Positions 46,359 through 55,385 of a stretch of 64,000 bases of DNA are shown here, one piece after another. Position 1 is the stretch's first letter, and each line of letters opens with the position of its first letter. The DNA lies in contig NZ_JANCTD010000002.1 in the NCBI RefSeq assembly GCF_024297185.1, forward strand, positions 434,001 to 498,000, written 5' to 3'. The DNA is from Lewinella sp. JB7 (lineage in GTDB: Bacteria > Bacteroidota > Bacteroidia > Chitinophagales > Saprospiraceae). The notes beneath the pieces are model-generated. The model was not told the DNA's origin. It did no database searches and was given only the letters and a program-made list of their open reading frames with translations. Position numbers and translations under genes: made by a program.

Positions 46359-47785
46359 TAGTTGACGTCCCACCAGACGGGTACATTTACCGAGTTCCCG
46401 TCGGTAGCTTCGGCGGCCACCCGGTAGTTATCGAAATTCAGCGCCTGCTCGTCGGCGGGGTACGGAAAACGAATGGGATACACGCCCCCGTTCAGACTGG
46501 CGACCGCGGGAAGTAAGCCGGGGTGCCCGGTCCGCCGCCACTCGATCCAACCTTCATAGCCGTTTCCGATTCCGGCGATCCACTTCTGGGTGATGATCCG
46601 TTGCAGACCCTCCGTCGGGGACCACGCGGCCGGACCCGAGTCGAGATAATCGGCGGGCATCTCGGTATGCCAATAATCGAAAGCCTGCCGTACTCCGCGC
46701 CGGTAAATGTCCTCCGCGTCGGCATCGATGTATCCCTTCAGGGCGGCTTCGGCGAGCAGAAGTTGAGTTTCCCAGGCCGTGAGGTAGTTGAAATCCAGGT
46801 CGCCGGTGCGTTCCCGCCATACGGTACCCGGTCGCGCGTAATTATCCGGCACGATCGGGGTAGCGGCATCGATGCCGTTCTCGATTCCCACGAAGGCTCC
46901 GCCGGCCGCGGCGGGCCGGTACAGGGTGGCTACCCTCGGGTCACTCAGGGTACTGAAAATGCCTTCGGCCGTCCGGGACATCAGAAAGACGTTGAAAATA
47001 CCCACGCGAGCCGTCGCGAAGGCGAAGCTGTTCGGAGGACCGGAGGCAAAATCAAAGGTTGCATTCTGCTCGTTGTCTTGCATGTACGAACCTTGAGCGT
47101 AAATGTCCTGCAGCTCCTCCCCCACCGGTACCCGACCGGATATCCGCACCAGGGCCTTAATGCGTAAGCTGTTGGCGAAGCGCTTCCACCCGGCCAGATC
47201 TCCGGAAAAAAGGATATCTCCCTGTAGGGGCAACACGCCCGTATAGTCATCCATGACTTGCACGGCGGTGCGCAGATTGTCGAGAATGCCCCCCTCCACC
47301 AGATAGATGTCCTCCTGCCGGTCGTACGATGGAGTGACGATTCCGTCGGTGCGGCCCCGTACCGCCTCGAAGTAGGGAACGTCACCGAAAATGTCCGTGA
47401 GGTTCATGGCCAGGTAGGCCTTCAGCACGAGGGCGGGGCCTTCGTACACCGCCGCCGCCGGATTTTGTCGACTCTGCTCGAGGATCGTCTCGTTATCGCG
47501 CAGCGCCGTGTATAACACATCCCAGGGATTACCCCCTTCCTGGGGACTGCTCAGGGCATGACGATCCAGTAGATTGAAGTCAATCATGGCGAAGTGCTGA
47601 CTCAGCAGGTTTCCCGCTACAAAGCCCTCGTAGCTCATCTGATCGCCGTAGCCGTAGAGGACTTGCCGGAGCAGCAGTTCGTTCTGCACGCTGGCGGGAG
47701 CATTCTCGTTGGTGTTGATGGCCGAGAAGTCTTCGGTGCAGGAGGATAGCAGCAGCGGGAAGAGAAAAATCGGAAGCAGTTTCAT
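46358..47785 (-). CDS. SusD/RagB family lipoprotein
   Basis: A 475-residue outer-membrane lipoprotein with lipobox LLLSSC (Cys16). The opening DFSAINTNENAPASVQNELLL is typical of the SusD-like subfamily. The internal TPR-like helices bind cargo for the TonB-linked SusC (RagA) encoded just upstream. Motifs such as LRIKALVRISGRVP (about 205) and the C-terminal GWIEWRRTGHPGL are family-typical. SusD usually binds sugars, but this pair sits in an arsenosugar cluster. The stop TAA overlaps the symporter start (TAATG). Confidence 0.92.
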   Translation of the reverse strand: MKLLPIFLFPLLLSSCTEDFSAINTNENAPASVQNELLLRQVLYGYGDQMSYEGFVAGNLLSQHFAMIDFNLLDRHALSSPQEGGNPWDVLYTALRDNETILEQSRQNPAAAVYEGPALVLKAYLAMNLTDIFGDVPYFEAVRGRTDGIVTPSYDRQEDIYLVEGGILDNLRTAVQVMDDYTGVLPLQGDILFSGDLAGWKRFANSLRIKALVRISGRVPVGEELQDIYAQGSYMQDNEQNATFDFASGPPNSFAFATARVGIFNVFLMSRTAEGIFSTLSDPRVATLYRPAAAGGAFVGIENGIDAATPIVPDNYARPGTVWRERTGDLDFNYLTAWETQLLLAEAALKGYIDADAEDIYRRGVRQAFDYWHTEMPADYLDSGPAAWSPTEGLQRIITQKWIAGIGNGYEGWIEWRRTGHPGLLPAVASLNGGVYPIRFPYPADEQALNFDNYRVAAEATDGNSVNVPVWWDVN

Positions 47786-47809
47786 CGGTTGTGGAGCTTG
47801 GGCGGGTAA

Positions 47810-50800
47810 TCAGAAGGTCAGTCCCAGGTTGAGGCCGAAGCTGCGGGCGCTGGGGTACGTCATGTCCTCGACGCCGAACACGATGCCCTGCCCCTGAATG
47901 GCGAATTGCTCGGGGTCGAAGTGGGGAATGGCGGACCAGGCGTACAGATTGCGGCCAGTCAGACTCACCGATGCACCTTGCAGTCCCCGGAGAAACGTGC
48001 CGGCCAGTTGCGAACGGTCGAGGCGGTAGGAAAGGCTGACCTCCCTCAGTTTGAGGTAACTGGCGCTGTACACATTGTTTTCCTCATGGTTGCGGTCGTA
48101 GTAACTGCGGTAGTACCGTTCGGCGGAGATCGGCGTGGTATTCGGTACGTACACCGGTTCCTGGGAGGTGCCGGTATTCTGCACCCCGGGGATGACAATA
48201 CCGGACTCAGGCCGGTAGGCGGTTTCTTCCAGTTGACCGGCTACCCCGGCCAGACTCAGGGTGCGACTAACGAGCTCTCCTCCCTTCCGCCAGTCGAACA
48301 GCACGGCCAGTTCCAGATTCCCCAGGCGTAGGTTGTTCTGGGCTCCGAGCACGAAATCGGGGTTCGCGTTACCGATCTTGCGGAGGGTGTTGTTAGCGAC
48401 CAGTGCACCCTCGGCGTCCAGCACGAACTGGCCGTCGGCGTTCTTCCGGTATCCCGTACCCCAGATGTCGCCAATATTTCCACCGGGTTCCACGATGAAG
48501 TAGACCGTCTGATTGACGGAATTGTACACCCGACTGTACGACAGCGTAAACCGATCGGTCCCGGGCGGTAGCTCGTCCACGACGGCCCGGCTCGTGCTGA
48601 AATTGAATCGGCTGGTCCAGCGGAAGTTATCGGTACTGACCGGCACGACCGATAGAATGGCTTCCACGCCCCGGGCGCTTACTTTCCCCCCATTCACGAT
48701 CTGCTGTCGGTATCCCGATGACTGGGCGATGGGCAGGCTGAGGATTTGGTTTTCCGTACGCTGAGTGAAGTAGGTGAAGTCGAGTCCGAGGCGGTAATCC
48801 AGTAACCGAACGTCTCCGCCGACTTCCGTTGCGGTAGTTTGCTCGGGCATGAGTCCCGGCTGGGCCAGTACGGCCTGCTCACTGAAGGTCGGTTCCCCGG
48901 CGAAGGGGCGCTGGGCCACGAAAATCGAACTGGTGCGGTAGGGATCGGTATCGTTACCGACCTGGGCCACGTTAGCCCGCAACTGCAAATAATCGATTGC
49001 GGTCGGCAGAGACAACGCTTTACTGACCACGACACTCAGACTGGCCGAGGGATAGAAAAAATGCGTCCGGTCGGCGCTCGTAGGAGTGGCCAGTGCACTG
49101 GACCAATCGTTGCGACCCGTAACATCCACGAAGACGAAGTCCCGGTATCCCAGGCGCGCCAGACCGTAGATGCTGTTGATGCGCTTGCGGGCGGACTGGT
49201 CGCGAATAACGACCGGACTGGCCGCGTTGCTCAGCCGGAATATACCCGGCTGGGCCAGCGTAAAGGCGTTACTCTGGATGTTCCCGGCCCGCTGATCGAG
49301 ACGGTTGGCACCCGCCAGCAGGTTGAGGTGGAAGTCGCCCATTTGGGTGTTGTACTCCAGCAGCACGTCGGTATTCACTTCCCGGTACATGACGTCGTTT
49401 TCGGCGTACCCTCCGCGGGGAAAGCGGTTGGTGCTGAAGTTGCGCCGGAATTGCCGGACTTCGGTACTGTAATCCATGCCGGAACGCAGGGTCACCGACA
49501 GGTTATCGAGCAAATCATACCGGGTGGATACGAAGCCAAATAGGCGGTCGCGCGCAAAGCTGTTCCGATTCTCCAGCAGCGTGAAGTAGGGATTATCGAA
49601 GAAGGTATAGTTGTAGCTGAACTGCCGCACCCCTTCGAGTCCGGGTTGCCAGTAATCGCGCAGCACCTCGGTATCGGTCTGCCGCCCCAGCCAGGCCGTA
49701 AGGTCGTAATTGATGTTCTCCGAGCCATAGCCGCCGGCGGGGCGGTTGCTCGAGCCGGAGTTGGTATAAGTCAGCGCCGCATCGACCCGGAGCCGGTCGG
49801 CCGGACGGAAGCCGAAGCGGCCCGCCAGTGTTTTGCGCTTCAGGTCGACGCCCGGAATGTAGCTTTCGCTCCGTAAGTCGGTCGCGGACAGCCGGAAGTC
49901 CCCGAAATCCCCGCCCCCGCTGATGGCAAGGTTGTTGATGGCCGTAGTTCCGGTTCCGTAAAAGTCGCGGACGTTATCCGGCCGGCTGACGAAGGGGGTT
50001 GCCGGAATGGGAAGCCCACCGTGCACGGCTACGTCTCCACCCCTGACGACCGTACCGTCGGCGAGGGTCACCGGACTGTCGAACTGAGGAACGTTAACAC
50101 CGGCGTCCAACCGCGGCCCGTAGCTGTAGGTGATGTTGTCGGAGATGCCCCCACCCAGACCGTCGACGAAGGCGAAAGCTCCCCCCTGCCCCTGCCCGTA
50201 CAGGTTCTGGTAACGGGGCAGCTGGAAGGGGCGCTCGACCGTAAGACTGCTGTTAAAGCTGATGCCCAGGCCGGGCTGACGACCGCCTCGCTTGGTGGTA
50301 ATGACGATGACGCCGTTGGCGGCCCGGGCGCCGTAGAGGGCCGCGGCGGAGGCTCCCTTAAGAACGCTTACCGAGGCTACGTCGGCCGGGTTTACGTCCA
50401 TCGCGCCGTTGCCAAAATCGACTCCCTGAAAGCCGGCGGCGGCCTCGTCGGTTTGGTTGATAATGGTCTGGTTATTAATGGGAACACCGTCCACGACGAA
50501 GAGTGGATTATTGTTGGTGAAACTGGTCTCGCCGCGAATGACGATCTGACTGCTGGATCCTACCCCGGTGGGGCCGGCCGTCACCCGCAGGCCGGCGATC
50601 TGTCCGCTGAGGTTGTCCAGGAAGTTTACCGCCTGCACGTCCGTAAGGGCCTCGGTCTCCAGTTGTTGCACCGAGTAGCCGAGCTCGCTGTTCTTGCGCT
50701 GAACGCCGAGCGCCGTAACCACCACCTCGGATAGTTGGAGGCCCGGAGAAAGCTCCACGGTCAGGTTCGTAGCTCCCGCGTCCGCGCCTACAGCTACAGT

Positions 50801-51040
50801 TTTATCCACGTAGCCCAAGTAGCTGAACACCAGTTCTCCAGAAACTTCTTCTAGGGAAATGGTAAAGGCACCGGATGCATCGGTAAGGGTTCCGTTGCTC
50901 GGGTGACGTTTTTCGTATACAGTCGCTCCGATCAGGGGCTCACCGTCCCCGAAAACGGAGCCCGAGACAATGGTCTGACCCGTCAGAACGAACGTAAGGA
51001 GCAAGCCAACCAGCGTGGCCCACACACGTAAGCATAACAT
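47810..51040 (-). CDS. SusC/RagA family TonB-linked outer membrane protein
   Basis: A 1076-residue outer membrane importer. It has a signal peptide (LCLRVWATLVGLLLTFVLTG), a carboxypeptidase-like domain at about 25-105 (SGSVFGDGEPLIGATVYEK), and a plug with VVVTALGVQRK followed by the SusC mark KGASAAALYGARAANGVI near residue 215. A 22-strand barrel follows and ends LNLGLTF with the terminal Phe. The partner SusD is 24 bases downstream. The ATG at 51040 begins the signal peptide; a longer frame is not needed. It follows the DUF2064 gene by 41 bases. Confidence 0.93.
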   Translation of the reverse strand: MLCLRVWATLVGLLLTFVLTGQTIVSGSVFGDGEPLIGATVYEKRHPSNGTLTDASGAFTISLEEVSGELVFSYLGYVDKTVAVGADAGATNLTVELSPGLQLSEVVVTALGVQRKNSELGYSVQQLETEALTDVQAVNFLDNLSGQIAGLRVTAGPTGVGSSSQIVIRGETSFTNNNPLFVVDGVPINNQTIINQTDEAAAGFQGVDFGNGAMDVNPADVASVSVLKGASAAALYGARAANGVIVITTKRGGRQPGLGISFNSSLTVERPFQLPRYQNLYGQGQGGAFAFVDGLGGGISDNITYSYGPRLDAGVNVPQFDSPVTLADGTVVRGGDVAVHGGLPIPATPFVSRPDNVRDFYGTGTTAINNLAISGGGDFGDFRLSATDLRSESYIPGVDLKRKTLAGRFGFRPADRLRVDAALTYTNSGSSNRPAGGYGSENINYDLTAWLGRQTDTEVLRDYWQPGLEGVRQFSYNYTFFDNPYFTLLENRNSFARDRLFGFVSTRYDLLDNLSVTLRSGMDYSTEVRQFRRNFSTNRFPRGGYAENDVMYREVNTDVLLEYNTQMGDFHLNLLAGANRLDQRAGNIQSNAFTLAQPGIFRLSNAASPVVIRDQSARKRINSIYGLARLGYRDFVFVDVTGRNDWSSALATPTSADRTHFFYPSASLSVVVSKALSLPTAIDYLQLRANVAQVGNDTDPYRTSSIFVAQRPFAGEPTFSEQAVLAQPGLMPEQTTATEVGGDVRLLDYRLGLDFTYFTQRTENQILSLPIAQSSGYRQQIVNGGKVSARGVEAILSVVPVSTDNFRWTSRFNFSTSRAVVDELPPGTDRFTLSYSRVYNSVNQTVYFIVEPGGNIGDIWGTGYRKNADGQFVLDAEGALVANNTLRKIGNANPDFVLGAQNNLRLGNLELAVLFDWRKGGELVSRTLSLAGVAGQLEETAYRPESGIVIPGVQNTGTSQEPVYVPNTTPISAERYYRSYYDRNHEENNVYSASYLKLREVSLSYRLDRSQLAGTFLRGLQGASVSLTGRNLYAWSAIPHFDPEQFAIQGQGIVFGVEDMTYPSARSFGLNLGLTF

Positions 51041-51081
51041 AAACAAGAGGTTAGGGAAAGGGACTGAGGTGCCGCGAAAAA

Positions 51082-51747
51082 CTAGGCCGCCGTCGGTGGT
51101 GCCCTCCCCACTACGGGCAGTCGGGTACGATCCGTCCGCCCCGGGGCCGGGTCTCCGAACACGCCTACGTAGTCGATCAGCAAAAATGCCAGTTCGGGTA
51201 GCAGGGAGCGAAGACGGACCCACTGGTCGTGCAGGTCGCGCAGGCCGTTGACATCACGGAGTTCCCGCAGGTGACATACACCCGGGAAGAGCTTCACGAG
51301 CTCATCCCGCAGGTTTCGGGATTGCCAGGGCAGGCCGGCAAAGCGATCCGGATCGAACTGCCGTCGGTGCAGGCCGATCAGCCACGCCCCGCCCCGCCGG
51401 TCGGCACCGAGGACACCGTCCCCCCGGGAGAGTAAACCGGCCGCCCGACGCAGATCGTCGGCCCGAAGCGTCGGACAGTCGTTGCCGACAATGATGAGTT
51501 GATCGATACCCCGGGCGAAAACTTCCGCGGCGGCATTCGCGAGCCGCTCGCCGAAAGACCTACCCCGCTGCCGGGATTCGTCGTAGCGGTGGACCGGCAG
51601 ACCGACGTGCCTCAGCGTCCGGTCGGTGCGCTCGATGAGATGCCGCGCCACCCGAACCCCCTGCTCGCGGACGATCCCGAAAGATTTATGCCGCGCCTCC
51701 GCGGCGGCGGAGCGGCTGAACAGCAGGATGGCGGTGGTAGTGGGCAC
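51082..51747 (-). CDS. DUF2064 transferase, arsenosugar/rSAM-selenodomain associated
   Basis: A 221-residue protein with a GT-A-like fold. AILLFSRSAAAEARHKSFG opens the chain, IIVGNDCPTLRADDLRRAA is the metal-binding acidic region, and GVLGADRRGGAWLIGL follows. This is the DUF2064 family known as rSAM/selenodomain-associated transferase 1, which recurs next to arsS genes and is annotated as an arsenosugar glycosyltransferase. Only its context supports the substrate. I chose the GTG at 51747 because the family begins here; a GTG at 51795 would add 16 residues. It is the first gene of the cluster. Confidence 0.82.
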   Translation of the reverse strand: MPTTTAILLFSRSAAAEARHKSFGIVREQGVRVARHLIERTDRTLRHVGLPVHRYDESRQRGRSFGERLANAAAEVFARGIDQLIIVGNDCPTLRADDLRRAAGLLSRGDGVLGADRRGGAWLIGLHRRQFDPDRFAGLPWQSRNLRDELVKLFPGVCHLRELRDVNGLRDLHDQWVRLRSLLPELAFLLIDYVGVFGDPAPGRTDRTRLPVVGRAPPTAA

Positions 51748-51821
51748 AGCGTAAAGGTCCGTGTTAAGTAGACGGCGGGGAAATACATTCACCACTTACG
51801 CCTTAAGCCGACACATTGGAT

Positions 51822-53309
51822 TTATGCCAGCGCCTTCGTGAGTGCGGATTCCCAGCGCCGGTAGGCCGCACGGAGTGATTCGGTGTCCCCAACTTGCGGG
51901 ATTACCGAATGTTCGATTTCCTGACGCCCGACGGCGGACGCCAGATCGGGAGCCAGCCCGGCCGCCACGCCGCTCGCCAGCGCGGCCCCGACCGCTCCGG
52001 TGGTGTCGTGCACTTCGATGGTGGCTCCGGTAAGCGTGGAAATCGTTGACGCGAATACCCGGCTCTGAAACATATTATCGTTGCCGACCCGGATCGTGCT
52101 CAGTTCCACTCCGAGATCGCGCATGATCCGCATACCGTACACGAAGGCAAAGGCAACCCCTTCGATCCCCGCGCGCACCAGGTGGGCCCGACCGTGGCGG
52201 TTGAAGTCCAGTCCGAGCAGTTGCGCGCCGACGTCGCGGTTGCCCAGCATGCGTTCGGGACCGTTACCGAAGGGCAGGAAGTGGAGTCCGTCGCTACCGA
52301 TGGGTACCGCTTCGGCCATGCGTTCCATGGCGCCGTAATCCGTCCCCTCCGCGCAGACTTGCTGACGGATCCACCGGTGGGCGATGCCCGTTCCGTTGAT
52401 ACAGAGCAGGATTCCGATCCGGGGGTCCGCAGCGCTGTGGTTGACGTGGGCAAAGCTATTGACCCGTTGCCCGGGATCGTACGCCAGGCGGTCGGTTACC
52501 CCGTACACCACCCCGCTGGTTCCGGCGGTAGCGGCTACTTCGCCGGGTTGGATGACGTTGAGGCTCATGGCGTTGTTGGGCTGGTCGCCCGCCCGGTAGC
52601 CGATGATGGTTCCCGCGGCAAGACCCGTTTCGGCGGCGGCCCTCTCACTCACTTGGCCCTGTACGCCGAGGGCGGGAACGCGGGAGCAGAGTTTATGGGC
52701 ATCCAGTTCCAGAGCATCCAGCACCATCTTTGCCGGTTGGTCATCCGAAAAATCCCAGAGTACCCCTTCGCTCAATCCCGTGACGGTGGTAGTGGGTTCG
52801 CCCCCCAAACGCAGGGCAATGTAGTCGCCCGGCAGCATGGCGTGGGCGGTGCGCCGGTAATGCTCGGGCTCGTGGTCGGCTACCCACTTTAGTTTAGCGG
52901 CGGTAAAGTTGCCCGGACTGTTGAGGCAGTGGCTCAGACACCGCTCGGGACCGATCCGTTTGAAGGCACCTTCGCCCGTGGCCACGGCTCGGCCGTCGCA
53001 CCAGATCATGGCGGGGCGCACTACCCGGTGCTCCTGATCGACCAGCACCAGACCGTGCATCTGGTAGCCTATCCCCACCGCACGGATATCCGTCGGGGAC
53101 ACGCCCGATTCCTCGATAAGTCGACGGGTGGTGTCGACGACGTAGCGGTACCACTGGTCGGGGTCCTGCTCCGCCCAGCCGGCCTGGGGGACGTCCATGC
53201 CCATCTCTTCGGTGGGTGCCTGCACGCGGCCCAGCACCCGGCCGGTGGCGGCCTCCACGAGCGCGGCCTTTACGGATGATGATCCAATATCGTAGCCGAT
53301 GGTATACAT
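51822..53309 (-). CDS. xylB: xylulokinase
   Basis: A 495-residue FGGY kinase that phosphorylates D-xylulose. The N-terminal GYDIGSSSVKAALVEAATG binds phosphate. QMHGLVLVD and MIWCDGRAV are the xylulokinase-type active-site motifs (about 80-105). Further marks are GYRAGDQPNNAMSL (about 240) and SAVGRQEIEHSVIPQ near the end. Length is normal for the family. It lies 74 bases upstream of the DUF2064 gene on the same strand, so it could share the transcript, though no xylose isomerase is nearby. Confidence 0.88.
   Translation of the reverse strand: MYTIGYDIGSSSVKAALVEAATGRVLGRVQAPTEEMGMDVPQAGWAEQDPDQWYRYVVDTTRRLIEESGVSPTDIRAVGIGYQMHGLVLVDQEHRVVRPAMIWCDGRAVATGEGAFKRIGPERCLSHCLNSPGNFTAAKLKWVADHEPEHYRRTAHAMLPGDYIALRLGGEPTTTVTGLSEGVLWDFSDDQPAKMVLDALELDAHKLCSRVPALGVQGQVSERAAAETGLAAGTIIGYRAGDQPNNAMSLNVIQPGEVAATAGTSGVVYGVTDRLAYDPGQRVNSFAHVNHSAADPRIGILLCINGTGIAHRWIRQQVCAEGTDYGAMERMAEAVPIGSDGLHFLPFGNGPERMLGNRDVGAQLLGLDFNRHGRAHLVRAGIEGVAFAFVYGMRIMRDLGVELSTIRVGNDNMFQSRVFASTISTLTGATIEVHDTTGAVGAALASGVAAGLAPDLASAVGRQEIEHSVIPQVGDTESLRAAYRRWESALTKALA
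52671..52687 (-). repeat. interspersed 17-mer (copy inside xylB)
   Basis: Reads GGCGGGAACGCGGGAGC on the plus strand, identical to 31251-31267. It encodes CSRVPAL in a surface region of xylulokinase, so the word also occurs in cytoplasmic proteins. Confidence 0.6.
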
Positions 53310-53322
53310 AGCGGGGCGAGGT

Positions 53323-53330
53323 TACTTTTG
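53323..53330 (+). promoter_or_regulatory. putative -7 box TACTTTTG
   Basis: An exact TAnnTTTG match in the divergent gap between xylB and the NmrA-like gene. It faces the NmrA-like gene with an 87-base leader. Confidence 0.4.
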
Positions 53331-53417
53331 CGCAGCCAATGTACGGTGCTCCGAACATCCGGCGTGTCCCGGGCTAGCGAACGTCGTACGCCGCCCGCCG
53401 TTCAGGAGTAAACCGGT

Positions 53418-54329
53418 ATGGGAGATACATCCGCAACCATCGTTCTGGCCGGAGCTACCGGCGACCTGGGCAGCCGCATCGGGCGGGAGGTCCTACAACT
53501 CGGCGGTCAGCTGCGGGTGCTGGTGCGTTCCGGTACGGCGGAGCGCCTGACGGCCTGGATAACCGATGAGGTAGACGTGCGGGAGGTGGACTTCACCGAT
53601 ACTCAGGCACTACGGGAGGCCTGTCGGGGGGGAAGCTGTGTCGTTTCCGCGCTGTCCGGACTCGAGCCGGTGGTGGTGGAGATACAGTCCCGACTCCTCG
53701 ACGCCGCCGTGGGTGCGGGCGTTCCCCGGTTCATCCCGTCCGATTTTTCCATCGACTTCACGAAGCTTCCCCGGGGCACTAACCGGAATCTGGACCTCCG
53801 CAAGAACTTCCAGTACCGCCTGGAGGCCGCCCCGATCCGGGCTACTTCGGTACTCAACGGCATGTTCACCCACCTGTTGAACGAGGAAGCTCCGTTCATC
53901 GTCCGGCCCATCCGCCGGGTGATCTACTGGGGCAGCGCCGACCAGCCGCTCGACTTCACGACCATCGACGACACGGCGACCTTTACGGCCCGGGCGGCCC
54001 TCGATACCGAGGCGCCCCGCTTCCTCCGTATTGCCGGGGAATCATTATCGGCAAGACAACTGCGGGATGCGGCGACCGCGGCGACCGGTGATAACTACCG
54101 ACTGCTACACGTCGGCGGGGTCGGCCTGCTAAGCACCCTGATCGACGTTACGCGGCTCATCGTTCCCCGGCGCGGCGAGGTGTACCCTCCCTGGCAGGGC
54201 ATGCAGTACATGCGCAATATGTACAGCGGGCGGGCAAAACTTTCTCCGCTGGACAATGCCCGATATCCCGACATTCGGTGGACGCCCGTGGCCGAAGTGC
54301 TGGCCCGGGCGCAAAGCACCGGTGAATAG
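53418..54329 (+). CDS. NmrA-like NAD(P)-binding protein
   Basis: A 303-residue Rossmann-fold protein. The dinucleotide motif GATGDLG (12-18) is near the start, and SGLEPVVVEIQSRLLDAA and FIPSDFSIDFTKLPRG are characteristic of isoflavone-reductase/NmrA-like proteins. It could be an NAD(P)H-dependent reductase or a redox-sensing regulator; the substrate is unknown. It is transcribed alone on the plus strand and faces the winged-helix gene, with stops 13 bases apart. Confidence 0.85.
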   Translation: MGDTSATIVLAGATGDLGSRIGREVLQLGGQLRVLVRSGTAERLTAWITDEVDVREVDFTDTQALREACRGGSCVVSALSGLEPVVVEIQSRLLDAAVGAGVPRFIPSDFSIDFTKLPRGTNRNLDLRKNFQYRLEAAPIRATSVLNGMFTHLLNEEAPFIVRPIRRVIYWGSADQPLDFTTIDDTATFTARAALDTEAPRFLRIAGESLSARQLRDAATAATGDNYRLLHVGGVGLLSTLIDVTRLIVPRRGEVYPPWQGMQYMRNMYSGRAKLSPLDNARYPDIRWTPVAEVLARAQSTGE

Positions 54330-54342
54330 CGGTGGCTACGCC

Positions 54343-54663
54343 TCAGTTGTCCATGATTCGCAAGAAATCTTCCAGTTCGGTCAGGTGACGATCGAAGGCC
54401 TCGCGCCCCTCCGGCGTGGCACGGTAACTCGTACGGGGCTTGTCGTCCACGAATCGCTTCTCCACCTCAATCTGACCGGCCTTCGTCAGTGCTTTGATGT
54501 GTCCCGCCAGGCTTCCGTCGGTCAGCTTCAGGGCATCGCGCAGGGTGACGAAGTCGACCCAGTCGTTAACGGACAGGATGCCCATCAGGCCGAGGCGCAT
54601 TCGGTGGCCGTACAGTTTGTCGAGCGCCGCAACGCTGGTCTTCAGGGCTTCTACCTTATTCAT
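54343..54663 (-). CDS. winged-helix transcriptional regulator
   Basis: A 106-residue DNA-binding protein of the MarR-like/HTH_34 small winged-helix type. The recognition helix region is LKLTDGSLAGHIKALTKAGQ and the wing is EVEKRFVDDKPRTSYRATPE. The ATG overlaps the TGA of the membrane-protein gene (ATGA), so the two are translationally coupled. Such pairs commonly regulate membrane or stress genes; the target here is unknown. Confidence 0.87.
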   Translation of the reverse strand: MNKVEALKTSVAALDKLYGHRMRLGLMGILSVNDWVDFVTLRDALKLTDGSLAGHIKALTKAGQIEVEKRFVDDKPRTSYRATPEGREAFDRHLTELEDFLRIMDN

Positions 54664-55313
54664 ACGACTTCGTTTTTAGCGTACATCCAGATACCGTAGA
54701 CAATATGGAATACTCCGAACCCGAGTGCCCAGGTATAGAAACCATATCCGACAAAGAAGAGCGAGATCAGGCCGAGGCCCAGCTCCAGGTAGCCCAGTAA
54801 GCGCAACTCCTCACTCACGAAATTGCTTCCGTTGATCAGTGACAATCCGTAGAATACCAGCGTCGTAGGTCCCAGCAGTTCCCCAAGGCCATGATATACC
54901 AGTGCCAGGCAGAACACTCCCCCCACCGCCAGTGGGAGAGCGAGATTGAACAGTAATTTATATGTCTTGGGATCCCGGATGGAATAGCCCAGGCGGATTA
55001 CCCGCCGACGGGTAAAGTAATAGGCCGACCCGAGGGCGCCAAGCAAAACCGCCGCAGCGTTGAGCCCCAAAAATACGATCGGCGAGATGCCCCACGGATG
55101 CGGTGCATTCAACCGCACGTCCTCCGCGATGAATACCAGATCGTGCCCGCCGGCCCACTGGTACGCCATCAGAAAACCGACTCCCAGCAGGGCGAAACAG
55201 CCTGCCGCGACCCCGGAAAGCCCGCTCAGCCCGATGAAGTACCGCGACCGTTCCATCAGCTGACGGATCTGGCGTAAATCGGATATCGGCGTCTGTACGT
55301 TTCGCAAGGACAA
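54660..55313 (-). CDS. multi-spanning membrane protein coupled to a winged-helix regulator
   Basis: A 217-residue protein with about six membrane helices. The opening RQLMERSRYFIGLSGLSGVA and the second segment GCFALLGVGFLMAYQWAG are followed by VIRLGYSIRDPKTYKLLFN and YHGLGELLGPTTLVFYGLSL. It resembles Bacteroidota hypothetical membrane proteins encoded beside HTH_34-type regulators. The start is a TTG at 55313; an ATG at 55256 would drop the conserved first 19 residues. Function is unknown. Confidence 0.75.
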   Translation of the reverse strand: MSLRNVQTPISDLRQIRQLMERSRYFIGLSGLSGVAAGCFALLGVGFLMAYQWAGGHDLVFIAEDVRLNAPHPWGISPIVFLGLNAAAVLLGALGSAYYFTRRRVIRLGYSIRDPKTYKLLFNLALPLAVGGVFCLALVYHGLGELLGPTTLVFYGLSLINGSNFVSEELRLLGYLELGLGLISLFFVGYGFYTWALGFGVFHIVYGIWMYAKNEVV

Positions 55314-55385
55314 AGAGCTTTATTCCGTAAAGTTATTGCGGAAACGGGTAGTCACCAAGCACGGGGTAAAAGGCAACCCGGCTAA

